From Cryptomeria japonica (Eukaryota > Streptophyta > Pinopsida > Cupressales > Cupressaceae), in assembly GCF_030272615.1 (NCBI RefSeq), contig NC_081412.1:687514583-687574582 (forward strand): DNA of 60,000 nucleotides. Reading direction: 5' to 3'. A model generated the notes under the pieces. That model was not told where the DNA came from. It saw nothing but the letters and a program-made list of their open reading frames with translations, and ran no database searches. The stretch's first letter is position 1, and each line of letters begins with the position of its first letter. Position numbers and translations under genes: made by a program. Positions 46,412 to 57,219 of this stretch are shown piece after piece.

Positions 46412-48432
46412 ACACTAACCATCTAACCCCTTTATGGTGTTTTTGAGTGCTTTCAAGTTGATTTGTAGGCCAAAAACCCAAAAACAGGGTCATGCAGGGT
46501 TTTCTGGAGACTTTTGTGCCTGTGTGAAGCAACTTGCGCCTGTGTTGAAGACATTTTACGCCTGTGTCATGCATTCTGCGCCTGTGTCCTGAGTTCTGCG
46601 CCTGTGTAAAGTCCAGAACAGAGGTAAAAATGCAGTGTTTTACTTGAAAATTGTCTTGATTTTGCATTTTGTTTTCTGTGTTTTGGTTTTTGGTACTAAT
46701 TATTTGTGCAGAATCTTGGCATACGCATGGCAAAGACAACAAATCAAACTACTAACATGTGTTATGCAGAATCGATAGTCAAAGAATAAGCACCTCAAAC
46801 TTCTAACTTGGGTTTTGCAGGTTGCCTTGGAGAAACAACTAAACTTGGTGTTTGTCATTAATGTTTTAGGCACCTAGTGATTTCTAAATAGGTTGGAATG
46901 AACATGTTTTTTCTTTGATTGTTGAGTGTGACATTGGAGTAGGAGAGTATGCTCTCATCCTTTTAGGGTGATCAAAAATCCAGATCTTCAATACCATGCT
47001 TTTGTCTTTGATTGTGTGTCTCCTTTAGAGGGTCTGCCTTCCCGACCACTTTCCTTTTGTAAGCAAGTGATAATCATGAGAAGGGAATGACCCAAAGTGA
47101 GTACGGCTAGAATACCTTGGCATTCTAGCTCACTATAAACAAATACCTGATGAGTGAAAGCTTTGAAGGAAGGGTTACGTGGGAATTGTAGTTACTTGGG
47201 AAGTGATGACCCTTGAACTCTTTCTCATATCAACATCTAAGTAGGGCCTCTTGGTCTAAATCATGCTTGCGCAACTACATTTGTTTGGTATCTTGATGGG
47301 CTTAATGTCTCAATCACGCTTGCGTGACATCAAGGAGTAATGCTTAACAGAAATCCTTACTACACACCTTGTTTTAGAGGCCAAAAAACCCTTCTAGTTG
47401 CTTGAGAAGGACAAGTTCGGATACTTGGAAGAGATACTAAGTTCTCCATGGGGAGATTTCCATGGGGACTGATGCTTGGCTGCCCTGAGAAGTGAGTGCC
47501 GTGGAGGGGAGCCCGTGGGGTCAAGCATCTATGTATTCTCCTTGAATCCCATAATGAGTCTACCTCTCAAGTACCTAATGTCCTTGCCTACCATAAGAAA
47601 TGTGGGAATGAGCATGATTGTCTTGAGTCTAAGTTGCAATATCTTGTATTCTTTGCTTGTCAAAAGTTGAATTGTATCTCATTTCAAGAACAAGGCAAAT
47701 TGATTCAAAACAAGGTTAAACCCAAGAGCATTTCATCCAACAAACTTCAAAACACCTTCAAACATGGTTGTCAAACATTGTTCAAAATCTTGTCTTAACA
47801 TTCATGTCACTTACATTTAGGTTCATCCTAGGTTGCATTTTGCAAAGTTCATTGTCAAGTACCAAGGTTAGGCTTCACCTAAGTCATACTCCTTTGCATA
47901 TCAATAAGGGTCATCCATTTGCATATGTCCTCTTGCATTAAAGTCATACCATTGTCATACATTGCTTACCCTAGGTCTCTTCATTAAGTTTAGGTCATTA
48001 TCATATCATATTAGGGTTATTTGCATAGTGATTGTCCCTTTGCATATAGTGCCAAAACTAGGTTTTGTCATACTTGAGTAATCCAAATCTTTGATAAACC
48101 CTAAGTCATTGTTAAGAAGTCTAGAATTTATCAAAACTTTTGTCCTTTTGTCATCAATGTCATTTTGTCAATCCTAGCTTAGTATCCAAGCATATAGGGG
48201 AGACTTTGTCATTTTGTCCTTTTGTCACTTGGTCCTTTTGTCCTTTGAGGTCTAGACATCATTTCAAATTCCTAAGGGTCTCTTTCTTAGATTTGCATTC
48301 CAAAAAGTTTGTCAAAATCTTGAAAAACAACCAAAAACATAGTTTGCATTTTCATCTATTTAGTTTGCATTTAGTTGCATATCATACATTATCCTTGAAA
48401 AATTCCCAAAACTATTGCATTTGCATAGTGAC
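46412..48432 (+). other. Long leader of element E
   Basis: 2 kb, no supported gene. Conserved with C and D: GTAGGAGAGTATGCTCTC (46939-46956), GGGAATGACCCAAAGTGAGT (47084-47103) with CTCACTATAA (47130-47139), the CTCAATCACGCTTGCGTGAC phrase (about 47312), and CCATGGGGAG to GTCAAGCATC (about 47445-47530). These blocks sit in the same order in C where present. Confidence 0.7.
46508..46612 (+). repeat. GCGCCTGTGT array in the leader of E
   Basis: Five copies at about 20-21 bp spacing (GTGCCTGTGT, GCGCCTGTGT, ACGCCTGTGT, then two GCGCCTGTGT), starting about 110 nt after the primer site. This is the position of the AGCGCT arrays in C and F. Confidence 0.85.
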
Positions 48433-51305
48433 ATGTCTATTGAAACAAGGTTCCAAGCACCAATGATGCAACAAAGTTTGACATATCAACCGACAATGCA
48501 ATCACAATTATATCCAACCCAACAACAAGGCAATATCAATCAAACTTTTTATGATGAAACAAGTCTCCAAATACAAAAACTAGAGGAGAAACTAGCTCAA
48601 GAAGAGGAGATATTGGAACAAAGAGTGAAAAACATTGAGAAGAATAGATCACAAATGTCCAAAATGTTTCGAAAACTTCCAGGTCAAAATCCAAAGATTG
48701 AGCCAATTGATGTAAGATCTCTTCTTGAACGATCAGACATACCAGCTCTCCTCTCACAAATAGAGATGATGAAACAATTTCAAGAAAAGAGACAACATCA
48801 ATTTCAACAGTATGTGCCTCCACAACAAGAACAAGAAGGTGTTTACTATCAATCAGATTTTCAACCATCACAACCAATGGTTCAACCAATTGTTCGACAT
48901 ATACAACCAACACAACCAATGGTCCAATTTCAACAATATGTCCAACCAACTATACAATGTCAGCAAATAGTTCAACCAATGGTGGAATATCAACAAGTTC
49001 AATCAACATATCAATGTCAACAACTACAATCAAACATTCAAAAACAAAGGTTGCAGCCCACACCAAGCCAAGTTTCAAACATGTCGAAACAATTGAACCA
49101 AGTCCAATATCAAAACATGACATTAAATCAAAAACAAGTTCAAATTCCAGATCCAATCATGTCAAAACCTCGAAAGAAAGATGGCTTTATTGCAATGCTC
49201 TTAAGGAAATTACCAAGTGAGTTCTTTGAGGAAGATCAAAATAATACAATTATGTCTAGCAATGCCTCATCCCCTCGCAAACAAATTGACTCTCCAGTGG
49301 CATCTATCCCTACACCTCTAGAAGTTTCACAAGAACCTTCTATATTGTCCTCATCAAACAATACACCCAAGGATGCAATTAGCCAAGGGTTATCCATAAT
49401 TGATTGCCACGATAATCCAATTCATGATGCACATCCTTGTCATGTTTGAGAAATACAAGACCCAATGCCACCATGCACTTTATTGCCATTACCTGTTTTA
49501 GAGGACCCCATTCGAAGTCCTTCTTCCTCATGTTCAAGCATTGATTCCTTGCCAGAATCCATCACAAATGTTCAAAGTGCATTTCCTTCATCCCAAAACA
49601 TTGAGCCCTTGTCAGAATCCTCCATGTATATCCATAGTCCAACCCCATGTCAAGAGGATAATTTAGAGCATGAAGAAATGAGTCCTAAAGAAAATCAAGA
49701 TCAAGATCCTGAAACCTTATCATCCCATCCAATTGTTGACTAGGATCCCATTTCCCTAGACACTCGCAATGATTCCCCTATTCTTGTCCATCCTATCCAA
49801 AGTCATATTGACACTCCATTCCCCAAGCAAGATCAAGATATCCTAGTTCATCCAATCCCAAACGATCCCCTTCCATTTCATGAACACAATGTCCTTTCAA
49901 ATCCCATTGACATTCCACTTCCTAAGAAAGATCAAGATATCCCTTCCATCTTTTCCAATGATTCCATTAAAAGTCAAGAGCAAAGCACCTTTAAAGAGGA
50001 ATCCAAAGATCTTCCTCCTTGTCAAGATCAAAGTATCATTCCAAATTCATTTCCAACACAAGACCTTATCATTCCTTCAGATCCTCCACAAGATCCACTT
50101 GTTCCTCCATCTCCACGTCTTAATAATCCATATACACTCCAAGATATCATTTCTTTTGATGATCCCATTATTTCTCCCATTCCATCTCTTGAAGAGCCTG
50201 TCATTGAACCATGTCCACTACACAATCCTTATCCCCCTCATGATCCTAATCCCCATCATGATTCTAACGTGTCAGTGCAAGATGTTCATGAACCTTCGAC
50301 ATGCATAATGGGTTCTTCCACTTTGGTCCAAACCGATCCACTTCAAGATCTCATTATTTCTCTCATATCATATCCACCTCATAATGGACTTGCGTCTTCT
50401 TCCCAAAGAAAAGAGTATCCTACAAGTCAAAATATTCATAAAGGCAAAGTAGTAGACCTTCATGAGAAAGAACCCCTTCATATCAAAGAATATACTAATG
50501 GTCATGGCTACAGGGCTCACACTCAAGGCGTTGGTATCCCTTCAAAGTCAAAATCCAAATGTCCACCTTCCCCATCATCCCTTCCATCCATCTTAGGTCC
50601 TTATATCCCTTCATCCTTTATGCAAGGTCAGCAAAGGCACACATCCTTGAGTAAATTTCATCCATCCAAAAGAAGTCCATTTCATTCATATCCATCCATG
50701 CATTCCTTTCCCCCTCCAAGCAATTTGGATGCCAAGTATAAAGTCATAAGTCTAAAAATCCACATGTATTCAAGGATCAACATGTCCAATATAATCGACA
50801 TGTCAAAACAAAGAACAATATGATCTATAAAGAAAAAGAAATATCCAAAAGGTCACAAAGGCCCACTGAGCAAAATAAAGCAAAGTCAAAATATATATGG
50901 GTTCCTAAATCCCTTGTGCAAGCAATGCACTCCAAGGAACCACAAAAGCATGAAACATCAAAAACCATGTGGATCCCCAAGAAGCTCTTTGAAGCACAAA
51001 AAGAACAACCCAGATTGGCATCCAAAATTGCTATTCCTCCATCTAAACCTTCCAAGTCTATTTCTCCATCACCTTCTTCATCCATTTTGGGCCCTTATGT
51101 CCCAAAATCCCAAGCTATTCCTCCATCCAAATCTCACAATCTAAGATCCATTTTTCCTCCATCAGTCCATCACCCCTCAAGGTGTGTGCCAATGTCAATC
51201 TTGCCTTCATTTCCATCCACTCAAGCACAATTCTTCCAATACCCTACCCATTATCCAATGCATATTTTGCATCCTTCGATCCCTTTGGTTCAATCCTTTG
51301 CATAA
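48433..51305 (+). pseudogene. Unknown Gln-rich to Pro/Ser-rich ORF of element E
   Basis: The frame from ATG 48433 (MSIETRFQAPMMQQSL) runs to 50823 with stops at 49447 (TGA) and 49741 (TAG). It then continues in a second frame (50820-51305) after a shift near 50740. The parts are: a short coiled coil (LEEKLAQEEEILEQRVKNIE); a Gln-rich zone with repeats of the type QPMVQFQQYVQPT (about residues 120-235); a basic patch KPRKKDGF; a long Pro/Ser/Asp-rich zone with repeats such as IPLPKKDQDIP; and a conserved C-terminus (SILGPYIP, HPSKRSPFHSYPS, IWVPKSLV, SIPLVQSFA) matching D. There is no enzymatic motif. It lies in the gag position, so a modified gag is possible. Function is unknown. Confidence 0.7.
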
Positions 51306-52265
51306 ATCCTCGCCTTAGTTTCATCTCATTTTCCATGTCCTTATCCTACCAATGTCTTTGAGCATACTTTTAAAGGTCATGGCCCATTTTTTTCAAGGCT
51401 ACTATCCAAACAAAAAGATGTTTGAGTCCTTCTTTCATCCCCTATCATGTGTCCATTTTCGACTCAAATGTCAAAATACAAAAAAAATAAAAAAAAGTGA
51501 AAAAAAAAAAAAAGACAAAAGAAAAAAGTAAAGCAAAAATAATTCGTCCACTGGTGAAAACCTGGCAAACAGGCACCTTGGGCAAGTACCATGATGAAAA
51601 CCTGGCAAACCGGCGTCATGTGTAATCTATGAACTTCTTGCACACCACACTTGGGGGTAGGTTTCCTCCTTCATATCCAATTGCCCTTTCACTATCCTAT
51701 CGAACCCCTGTCATTACCCTTCATATCCTATTGTCCCTCATGTCCAGTTTCCCTTTCCACCTTTGATCTTGACAAGGCTAAGGATCTTCATGAGCATCAT
51801 GCATCTTGTTTGCAGCTTTCAGTCAATCATAGCTTCTGGTCATTTATCCATTTGCTTATTATAACCTTTCATCCATATTCCCTGGCTTATTGCAACTTTC
51901 TGCCACTATCCTGTATCCTATCCCGACCTTCAGTCCATGTCCCTTATCCATTCTTGGTCTTGCTTATCCTATCCATATCTTATCACTATCCATACACTCT
52001 TTTTCATTCCTTGATCTTGATCTGACATAAGGACGCAAAATTTAAACATGGTTTCAAAAACCTCTTGACATGTCCCTCATGCCATGTTCCTGCTTTACAT
52101 TGTCATATCCAGTCTCTTGTCCCATCACACAATAGCCCTTGAAAATTGCATCTGCGTTGTCTCCATAATAAAAGGCCTTTGTCTTCCCTCTATCCCCCAA
52201 CATTTGAGAAAGCCTATTTATTCACCTGTCATATTCCTTGCCTTGCTAGACATTGGGGGCAAAGT
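51306..52265 (+). other. 3' non-coding region of element E
   Basis: Homologous to about 220-1090 of D. Contains an A-rich stretch (51479-51540), two GATGAAAACCTGGCAAAC phrases about 50 bp apart (near 51553 and 51593), and a frame with STFDLDKAKDL that D shares. No gene is supported. Confidence 0.55.
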
Positions 52266-52620
52266 CATTAAAAAATCAAAAAAAAATTATAAAAATTGAA
52301 AAATGTCCTAAAAAAATCATAAAAATTGAAAAATGTCCTGAAATAATTCAAAAAAATTGAAAAATGTCCTGAAAAAAAAAATCTCTAAAAAAAAATCCAA
52401 AAATGTCCTGAAAAAATCATAAAAACTGAAAAATGTCCTAAAATAATTCAAAAAAATTGAAAAATGTCCTGAAAAAAAAAAATCTCTAAAAAAAAATCCA
52501 AAAATGTCCTGAAAAAGATCATAAAAATCAAAAAATGTCCTGAAAAAATAATCCCTAAAAAGTCAAATAAAGTCCTGAAAAAATGAACACAAAAACATTT
52601 CAAAACATTAAAATCCAAAA
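52266..52620 (+). repeat. 30-bp minisatellite of element E
   Basis: About 11 imperfect copies of a unit containing AAAAATTGAAAAATGTCCTG followed by AAAAAATCAT. It has the same unit as the minisatellite at 1-216 in opposite orientation. The array also shows a higher-order duplication of roughly 117 bp, with the ATCTCTAAAAAAAAATCC variant seen twice. Confidence 0.9.
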
Positions 52621-53475
52621 AAACAAGCACTTTGTCAATAAAGGATCTCTTTTTGTGCATAAGACAAATCACTGAGCATACATCCAACGACACACAATTA
52701 AACATTGTGCTTTAATGAAATCACGCTTAAATAGATGAACTTTTTACTCAAACCAGACATTTAAACTGATCGCACTTGTCATGTCAATCAATCGCAAATT
52801 TATTTGTCCTTGGCACACTATCATGGGTCTTATACAGGGTGTGGTATACTCGAAACCAGACTGTGTCCTGTCTTAGACGAGGTACCGCATGTCCTGAAAC
52901 CAGACAACATGATTGTCCTATCAGCACTTTCAACTTTTGACAAAGAAGATCAAGATGTTTGTTTGATTTGTTGGAATTTGTGCATCTTATCTTTTTACTG
53001 ATTTATCTTTGGCTTCGATCATGTTCCTATGTTGCTCGATGATGTCACTGAGTGATTTAGAGTGACTGGGATGGATCATGGTCCTTTTCTTTTTGATTGT
53101 GATTGCTGTTTGTCTGCGATGTGTCTGTCTTTTGCAAAAAGGGTTGCGTTTCAACTCTGGCCTTCAATGCCATGATGCTCTGCATCCATTTTGCTACATT
53201 AAATAAAGGTTCTCACCTACAAAGTGCATTAGTGAAAGCAAGTTTTTTTCTTTGTCTCTAACTGTCCTCTGTCTAATTTCTTCTTACTAACATTTCTTCT
53301 GTCAGTCTTGGCAGTCCGTTCGATCCTATCGTCTCCTATCATTCTTATCGATCAATTGGCCTATTTTCTGCATGTTTCCGGCCAATTCCTCGAGGGGGCA
53401 TGCATATGTCATTGTCATTGTCTGGGGCATTTTCATTACTATTCTTTGAAACAACGCTTAAAATTGCATTGTCTC
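52621..53475 (+). other. Region between minisatellite and polypurine tract of E
   Basis: Non-coding. Small open frames show no similarity that I recognise. Confidence 0.5.
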
Positions 53476-53489
53476 AAAGAGGGGCAAAA
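53476..53489 (+). promoter_or_regulatory. Polypurine tract of element E
   Basis: CAAAGAGGGGCAAAA directly precedes TGTAGACACC of the 3' LTR. Confidence 0.88.
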
Positions 53490-54865
53490 TGTAGACACCT
53501 AAAAATGGTCAACGCTTGCGGGATCATACTTTAACATTTGCGCATTGCCTCATCTTAGGTTTTTGCGTCGCATTAACATTTCTCCTATGTCACGCACTTG
53601 GTTTTTATCATTTGCGAGCATCGAGTCCTTCTTCTACATTCTTCAGTTGTCTCGCTTTCGAATTTGGTCTTGTCGATAACAATCTGTAATCATGATTTTG
53701 GTCGATCTTGTCAATCCTTATCATTTTCGATCTTGTCATTTTGCGATCGATTTGTCATCGGTCGTTGTCATGTTCGATCTTGTCATTTTGTGATCAATTT
53801 GTCATCAATCGTGGTCATTTTCAATCGTGTCATCTTGCAATCTATTTTTTCATCAATCATTGTTCTTTTCAATTATGTCAATTTGGATCAATTAGTCATT
53901 GTTCCTCATCAATTGGCGCATTTTCTCAATCAAATCATTTATCACATTGGTCATTTATCAATTTAAAATCATGATCGAGTCAATTATCTTTCATTAAGAC
54001 CTAATTCATCTTCTAGGGTTTCGTGATTTAATCATTTAACCTTGTTTGTCATTTCTTCCTCTAGAATTAATAAATTGTTTATTTATCCTAAGTCTTCTTC
54101 TCATTACAATTAAATGTTCATTTAATTGGCTAATTATTCCTCTTTGTGAATTAATTAATAAATGATAAATTGTTAATTAATTTACCTAATTTCTAATTTC
54201 CATCAATTTCTTAATTCCTAAATTCTTAATTCTCTAATTTTCCAATTTTCTAATTCCTAATTTCAATTTCCTCCTATTTCTCTCCTAAATTCATGGAAAT
54301 GACATGTCAATTTGTCATAATTTGTCATAATTGACAATCAATCAATTCTTGACATAGAAATTTGTCATAAATTGTCATAAATCATCAATCAACAAATTTT
54401 GCATAGAAGGTGCATAATTTGTCATAAATTTGTCATAACTGACATAATTGATTTGCAATTTCCATTTGAATTGAATCATGCTAATTTGATCATTTCTCCA
54501 ATTTATCTATAAATTGGATGATCTTCATCAATCAAAGTTAGAATTGGTAATCAGACTATCGAATTTCTAGTCAATCACATTTCTAGTACTCTTGATCAAT
54601 AATCTTACCTACTTGCTTTCAATCATGTATGTGCACTTGTAGGTGAGATCCACAACCAAACTATTTGAAGAGGAAAGAAGAACAATGGAGCCGCATGAAG
54701 GAAGCATTTAGATCTACATCTGGTTTGCATAATCTTTTTGATTGTTTTATCTTTATGTCTCTATTGAGTGTGTTTAGGATAGATCATTACATTTAAGCTT
54801 TTGTGATTGAGCTATGACTAGTATTATTGATTTGTTTGTGATGATTCCCTATTTCCTAACGTACA
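53490..54865 (+). repeat. 3' LTR of element E
   Basis: 1376 bp, near identical to 45018-46389. Visible differences are mostly C/T or G/A. TATAAATT lies at 54508-54515 in the same inverted repeat. Confidence 0.95.
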
Positions 54866-54870
54866 ATGGT

Positions 54871-55189
54871 ATAACACTACCATATTGGATTTCATGTAAA
54901 TGTGTAAATAAGATGTTGTGACACACATTGACACACTACACAAAAAAATATTGTTGTTTTAAGAAAGGTGGATCAACAAAATATTTACAAGACATTGGTA
55001 TATCTACCTCAAATCCAAGTGCAAGTACACTAACAAACTTACCCACAAGGAACCTACAAAGTAAGGATTAGAATCCCATAAGATGAGATGATCCAATGAG
55101 GTACAAGTCATCCTACACTAGGGATGACATCAAGTTATTTCCATTTGAAGGTACACTATTTTTTGTAAAATTTAACATCTCTTAAAAAT
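54871..55189. other. Host flank of element E
   Basis: Continues the sequence left of 45013 once E and one TSD copy are removed. AT-rich, no feature. Confidence 0.6.
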
Positions 55190-56300
55190 GGAACCTATTG
55201 TGAGCTTTTTCCTTGTGCAAAAGGCTTTTTCATTGCTTCGTTTACTACTCTGGTTGATCGTGATTTGGTTTTGGGTAAGTTGTGGGCTTGGGGAGTGCAT
55301 TCTCTCTCTTACAAACCTTAGTCAACCTCCTTCAATCCTCTCACTAAACCACTCAATGTGCGTCCAGTGTGGGTTCACCTCCCTAACCTCCCTCTTCATT
55401 TTTGGGAGCATTCTTACTACGAGGCTATCGACAACTCTATGGGTCATTTCTTAAAGGTTGATGATGCGACATCTTCAATGGACCACACTATCTTTGCCTA
55501 CATCTTAGTCGATATTAACATCTCCTCGCCTCTTCCGAGAGATGTGGTTCTTATGGTTTGGGATTGGCCTTGGACTCAATTGCTAGACTTTGAGGGTCTC
55601 CCCTTTTGCTTTCCGAAATATTTCTCTATGGGTCACCTCGATTTAGACTACTCCATTTATCGCCACAAACGTGTTGCTACTTGGTGGAAGGATGCTACTG
55701 TCAATCACTTGACCATCCATGTTGTTGATCTGAATCTGGATGACTTCTCTCATGAGGTTGAGGTGCCTCCTACTTCAATTGATGCTACAGTTGATTCCAT
55801 TGTGGCCCTTCCCGCCCCCATGGGCTCACCTATTGTCGCCACTGACTTGCAGCTCTCTCTCCACCTACTGGTTCTTCTCCTGATGCCACTCCTCTATAGC
55901 AACTTGTTGTCGATCCCCTACAACGCCCTATTGCATCACGTCAGCTAGCTTTTTCCCTACAGCAGCATAACGTTGGCTCTAGTGATGGTTCCCAAGTTGG
56001 ATCCTCACTGCTTGAGCATTCTTTTGATGGTCCCAGTGATAGTATCGTCTAGATGGTTGTTTGTCGCAGGTGGAAGGGGAAGTCCTCCCCACCCCCCCCC
56101 CCCCCCCCCCAAAACCCCCCTGGTCAAGGCTTGGGTTCCCCCCCCCTTATGTTGGGTTTGGATTCTTGAAGGTCTGATAGTTGTTTGTTTGGGGCTTGCT
56201 CCCATATGCTTTTGTGTTGTACTGCCTGCGGGTTTTTAGTTTTTGATAGTCTATGACTATGTTTAAGGGTTGGCGTCCTAGTTAATGCTATGTTTATAAA
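55190..56300 (+). pseudogene. LINE ORF1 remnant (DUF4283-type) joined to a LINE-like 3' end
   Basis: The frame at 55358-55948 and upstream pieces carry FTTLVDRDLVLGKLWAWGVH, RPVWVHLPNLPLHFW, EAIDNSMGHFLKVDDATS and FAYILVDINISSPLPRDV. This is the typical text of the DUF4283 RNA-binding domain of plant L1 ORF1. The following zinc knuckle is ruined: PFCFPKYFSMGHLDLDY keeps the GH but loses cysteines. A stop lies before STSFN. After about 55950 the sequence turns into a poly-C tract (56090-56110) and a GGGGCTTGCTCCCATATGC/CTGCCTGCGGG text typical of LINE 3' ends. ORF2 is therefore missing. Confidence 0.75.
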
Positions 56301-56689
56301 AACAATGGAACCTATCAACAAGGTAAGAATATGGAAAGCCTTATATGTCCAAGAGGAACAAGTTTAATATACATTTTTTTCTCAAAATATGATTAGGCAT
56401 TCTCATTGTCTAATGGGCATAACAATGACAATGCACTAAAGGACTACTTTGTGTTAGGTGGATGCTAGCATGCTTAAGGGACAAGTAAGTACAATTACAC
56501 AAGTGTCCAAATGGCATGTCGGAGTGTATGAATTATGTAAGTGTCCTAGTCTAGTGTTGGAGTTTGAGAAGTGTGTTATAGTCCATTTTTGACATTAGTG
56601 TCTTGCCTCACATTATAGTCCTAGCCAAATGGAGTCTAATAAGAACCTTTGCTTTTCTATCCATTTTTCCTAGACTTCTTGTGATGTAG
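56301..56689. other. No assigned feature
   Basis: Non-coding. Possibly the 3' continuation of the minus-strand Copia fragment, but no pol motif was seen. Confidence 0.45.
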
Positions 56690-56825
56690 TTGTAGGTTTA
56701 GATATAGATACTATAGCCAATAGATCTCAATGAGTTATCACATCCTCCATCTTGAGCTTTGATAACTTAAAGTTTATGCTTGATAAATTCTCCATCTCTA
56801 TCCTTGATGCGCTTTCCATATCTTC
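56690..56825 (-). pseudogene. Copia gag N-terminal fragment
   Basis: The minus strand codes MENLSSINFKLSKLKMEDVI, then a stop and DLLAI. This resembles the conserved Copia gag start (F-x-G-x-N-x-x-x-WKLKMEDLL...DLW). It lies about 100 bp after a matching primer site. Confidence 0.7.
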
Positions 56826-56925
56826 TTGCAATAAGATCAAAAACCTCTCTACACAACCTCCTACTCAAACGAGGATTAGTTTAAAAAAATTCTTGAACTT
56901 GAAACCTAAAATGTAAGGTGATCAT

Positions 56926-56937
56926 GCTTTGATACCA
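56926..56937 (-). promoter_or_regulatory. Copia primer-binding site, initiator tRNA-Met type
   Basis: The minus strand reads TGGTATCAAAGC, one change from the common Copia site TGGTATCAGAGC. Together with the gag fragment it supports a minus-strand Copia remnant. Confidence 0.75.
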
Positions 56938-57219
56938 AATCAAAGGAAAAAGGATATGAAAAAATGCTTCCTACATTAACATTCTAAGGAGTGGTGCAAA
57001 TTTCAATCTTTTAGCAACTATAGAAAACAAAAACATATTTAAATAGAAAATAAATAATAAATACTATAACACAAGTGTACATGAAGAAAAAAACCCACAC
57101 CCCTAAACAACTCAATTTATTATTTAGTAAACTACAATTACAATACATTTTCAAAGCAAGCCTTCATAGGAGTATCACCAACTAGAGATATAGAGTAATT
57201 TTGACACCCTAATACTATC
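56938..57219 (-). repeat. Probable Copia LTR remnant
   Basis: It lies where the LTR of the minus-strand Copia fragment should be. Its start is not found, and element F begins at 57220. Confidence 0.4.

Larger units (their letters stand above)
45018..54865 (+). mobile_element. Element E: complete non-autonomous LTR element, 9.8 kb
   Basis: Two near-identical LTRs (45018-46389 and 53490-54865) have ends TGTAGACACC and CTAACGTACA. A perfect TSD ATGGT lies at 45013-45017 and 54866-54870. The interior holds a primer site, a 2-kb leader, an unknown Gln- then Pro/Ser-rich frame, a 30-bp minisatellite and a polypurine tract. There is no pol. By eye the LTRs differ at about 14 positions, near 1%. The interior downstream of 49000 is homologous to element D. 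Confidence 0.95.

Noticed and set aside
56005-56321. Minus-strand Pro/Gly-rich ORFs near the poly-C tract
   Set aside because: They arise from the homopolymer run and LINE 3' text.
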